Assembly (NCBI GenBank): GCA_943704415.1
Contig: CALSCO010002193.1
Span: 1-18,781 of the forward strand
DNA length: 18,781 nucleotides
Direction: 5' to 3'
Source of the DNA: Parvularia atlantis
Taxonomy: Eukaryota; Opisthokonta; Rotosphaerida
In this document: one piece after another, positions 16,901-18,781 of the stretch
How the letters are laid out: each line of letters begins with the position of its first letter
Numbering within the stretch: position 1 is the first letter of the stretch
Notes under the pieces: generated by a model
Told to the model about the DNA's origin: nothing
Databases searched by the model: none
What the model saw: only the letters and a program-made list of their open reading frames with translations
Translations under genes and position numbers: made by a program

Positions 16901-18381
16901 TGAGCACCTTGAGCAGGCCGTCGAGCATGCGCAGCTTGGCCGAGGCGTCGACCAGGTGCTCGCCGGGCTCGAACGGCTCCGGCTCGACGCCGTCAAACAG
17001 GTACGGGTGGTTGACGCACTTGCGCAGCTGCACACGCGCGCGGCAAGTGAGTGCAAGCCATCGCACAGCCGCTCATGGCACACCTGCATGAGCACGTTGG
17101 CCAGCCGGCTCTTCGTGCCCGTCTCAAACACCGACAGGTCCTTGACCAGGATCGCGCGGTAGAGCTCGCGCTGCACCTTGGACATGCCCACGTACAGGTA
17201 GACCTCGCGCTTGGCCGGCAGGTCGCCGAGCACGGCCTCCTTGATGCGGCGGAGCATGAAGCGCTCGAGGATGCGGTGCAGCACGGGCAGCGCGGCGCGG
17301 TTGCTGGGCGCGAATAGCGACTGGAAGCGCTGCGCGTCGCCAAAGAGGCCCGGCATGCCAAACGCGAGGAGTGCGTGCAGCTCGGCGAGGTTGTTTTGGA
17401 CGGGCGTGCCGGTGATGAGGCACGTGTGTGCGGCGCCGAACCCGCGCAGCGTCTCGTACAGTACGCTCTCGGCGTTCTTGAGGCGCGCGGCCTCGTCCAC
17501 GGCCAAGTAGCGCCAGCTGCGCGGGCGTCAGCGGCGATCGGCCGATCGACAATGCGCTCACCGGAACTGCTGCAGAAAGTCGTCATCAGCGATGCACACC
17601 TCGTACGTCGTCAGCACAACGTCGAACGGCAGCGGCGGGTCGCGGCGTTGCGCTTTGGGCAGCGCATTGACCTGCGGCGGAGGCGGCGATCAGCAGCAGC
17701 GCGCAACGAGCGCAGGCCGAGGCACAGACGTGCGCGACGACGTCTTCTCGCATGCGCTGCCGCTCGCCCTTATCGCCGACGTACGCGAGCACCTTGAGCG
17801 ACGGCGCGAACCTGCACGACGCGGCCACGATCAGCCGCCTCTGCGCGTCCGTACTTGCACGACACGCGCGCGCCTGTCGATCTCGCTGCGCCAGTTCTCG
17901 ACTAGGCTGAGCGGGCACACGACGAGGAACGGGCCGGCGCAGCCCCGCCGCTCGGCCAGCACGAGCAGCAGCGCGATGACCTGCAGCGTCTTGCCGAGGC
18001 CCATCTCGTCCGCGAGGATGCCGTTGAGGTCCTTCGCGATCGCGCGCGCGCGCGTCAGGCAGCTTGCTGATCAGCATTGAGACGCAGCCGCACCGAGTCG
18101 TGCATCGCCGCCAGCCACCGCAGCCCCGCGAGCTGGTGCGCGCGGAGCGTCGTGCCTTGCAGTGCCGCGGGCGCCGGCAGCGCCGCGTCGTGGCGCCACG
18201 GCAGCGCGTCGACGGCCGCCGCGATCTCCTCCACCGTCGAGACCTTTTCGCGCTTTATGCAGCAAAGTACCCACTTGGGTAAACTCGTGTACGTACTACA
18301 CGAGTCGAACTTCAACATGATTTTGAGCGTTGTGCGCCCGCCGCGGGAGCGCATGGAGGCGTAGACGGTGCGCAGCGCCAT
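13977..18381 (-). CDS. CHD1L: CHD1L/ALC1 SNF2 remodeller: ATPase, macro domain and C-terminal BRCT
   Basis: Seventeen exons: 18381-18094, 18031-17874, 17811-17730, 17671-17562, 17516-17084, 17027-16838, 16778-16579, 16519-16385, 16321-16172, 16127-15991, 15931-15823, 15769-15653, 15599-15489, 15439-15368, 15314-15017, 14957-14811 and 14755-13977; about 1171 aa. ALC1 is a PAR-activated nucleosome remodeller. SNF2 motifs: DEMGLGKT (about 110), [18 protein letters not shown] (about 220), [50 protein letters not shown] (about 500). A linker with IYMFQGFDYAK leads to the macro domain (about 790-945: [33 protein letters not shown]). After a basic disordered linker, residues about 1085-1171 look like BRCT ([25 protein letters not shown]), absent from human CHD1L (about 900 aa). 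Motif II reads DEAA, not DEAH. The N-terminal start is unsure. A 54-nt intron near 14511-14458 is possible. Introns 15822-15770, 16578-16520 and 17873-17812 are GC-AG. Confidence 0.95.
15770..15822 (-). other. GC-AG intron, CHD1L
   Basis: Donor TTCCAG|GCACGC, branch-like TTGCTGAC, acceptor CGTCAG. It joins SIYMFQ to GFDYAK, matching the conserved ALC1 linker motif (tyrosine-containing, upstream of the macro domain). Confidence 0.85.
16520..16578 (-). other. GC-AG intron inside the SNF2 HRIGQ motif, CHD1L
   Basis: Donor CCTCAG|GCACGA, branch-like GCGCTGAC, acceptor CACCAG. It joins DSDFNPQ to [14 protein letters not shown], one of the most invariant stretches of all SNF2 helicases, so the boundaries are certain to the base apart from ordinary sliding. 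Confidence 0.97.
17812..17873 (-). other. GC-AG intron, CHD1L
   Basis: Donor GACAG|GCGCGC, branch-like GGCTGATC, acceptor GTGCAG. It joins VENWRSEID through a split Arg codon to FAPSLKV, matching the ALC1 NWxxExxRFAP pattern. Nearby GT dinucleotides have the wrong phase. Confidence 0.9.
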
Positions 18382-18781
18382 GCACCACTGCCGGAGATGT
18401 GCTGGTACGTGCCGGTAAGTGATCGGTCGCGCTTAAGAAGCAGCGGCGTGCCCAACGCCATGCAGCGATGAGTCCCGGGCCTACAACTATTAGTATGCTG
18501 CGATGACGGTTTGCCCTCGACCCGCTCGCTGCCCAGGTTCTTGTGCGCCACCTTGTAGCCGAATGAGGTGTAGTATCTCCACTTCTCTCCATTTTTCTCT
18601 TTTCCGTCTGCGCACTCTGCTCCAGTGAGCGATTCCGCTTAGTTTGCTTTTGCACAACATGTTTGCAATTCGGCTTTACAGGTGCGTATAACAGTGCGCG
18701 CCTTGTGTCTTTCCAACCATTATGAACCATTATGCTCTACTGATCTGCAAACATGTCTGCATCCCCGGTGACCACACACGT
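18382..18781. other. AT-richer upstream region of CHD1L, no resolved gene
   Basis: Base composition changes here: AT content is clearly higher than in the genes. On the minus strand there is a strong branch site TACTAAT (18495-18489) followed by acceptor TTGTAG ending at 18481. A candidate donor AAG|GTGGCG lies near 18555. This suggests a spliced 5' UTR or an upstream first exon of CHD1L. A 145-residue minus frame (18730-18296) shows no recognisable domain. A 10-bp direct repeat AACCATTATG is tandem at 18715-18734. The promoter cannot be located. Confidence 0.45.

Noticed and set aside
18296-18730. 145-residue minus-strand frame as a separate gene
   Set aside because: No recognisable domain. 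It overlaps CHD1L exon 1 in another frame and crosses a likely intron with TACTAAT. Kept only as part of the unresolved upstream region.
1-18781. tRNA, rRNA, snRNA or transposable element genes
   Set aside because: I saw no tRNA box pattern, snRNA core, terminal inverted repeats or transposase/reverse-transcriptase motifs. A covariance-model search would be the decisive test.

Overview
This window is nuclear DNA from a compact, very GC-rich eukaryote. Eight or nine protein genes sit almost end to end on both strands and are cut by about 75 tiny introns, mostly 44-70 nt. Reading frames shift every 50-300 nt, so single open frames do not represent the genes. I rebuilt the genes by joining blocks of recognisable protein across splice sites. 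The gene set is ADCK1-type kinase, SRRM1-type PWI/SR protein, Elongin C, RINT1 and CHD1L/ALC1. One gene is possibly a fungal-type RNA polymerase I UAF subunit. Together these suggest a GC-rich, intron-rich fungus of an early branch or a related unicellular eukaryote. I cannot place it more exactly.

Layout: 1-305, possible 3' end of a plus-strand gene, then a 16-bp palindrome. 342-2866 (-), ADCK1-like mitochondrial atypical kinase, 13 exons. 2976-3581 (+), intronless nuclear-looking protein of unknown function, sharing a 109-bp divergent promoter with ADCK1. 3592-4801 (-), SANT plus probable histone-fold protein, perhaps Rrn5-like. 4835-6157 (-), unrecognised, probably mitochondrial protein. 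6340-7966 (-), SRRM1-like splicing coactivator. 8035-8611 (+), Elongin C. 8734 to about 10504 (-), two-pass membrane protein with a Tyr-rich ectodomain. 10567-13913 (+), RINT1, 19 exons. 13977-18381 (-), CHD1L/ALC1 SNF2 remodeller with macro domain and an additional C-terminal BRCT domain. 18382-18781, AT-richer upstream region without a resolved gene.

The genes are housekeeping genes and do not form one pathway. CHD1L (PAR-dependent remodelling), RINT1 (ER-Golgi tethering, linked to Rad50 in animals) and Elongin C (ubiquitin ligase adaptor) are all relevant to stress or DNA damage, but their closeness looks like ordinary compaction. Gaps between neighbouring coding regions are 10-180 bp.

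The strongest unusual signal is the splicing system. Most donors read GTGCG, and about one intron in seven starts with GC instead of GT (GCGCG or GCACG). Many of these GC-AG introns lie inside family-invariant motifs, so their boundaries are well constrained. The second is the CHD1L-macro-BRCT architecture, with DEAA replacing DEAH in the ATPase.
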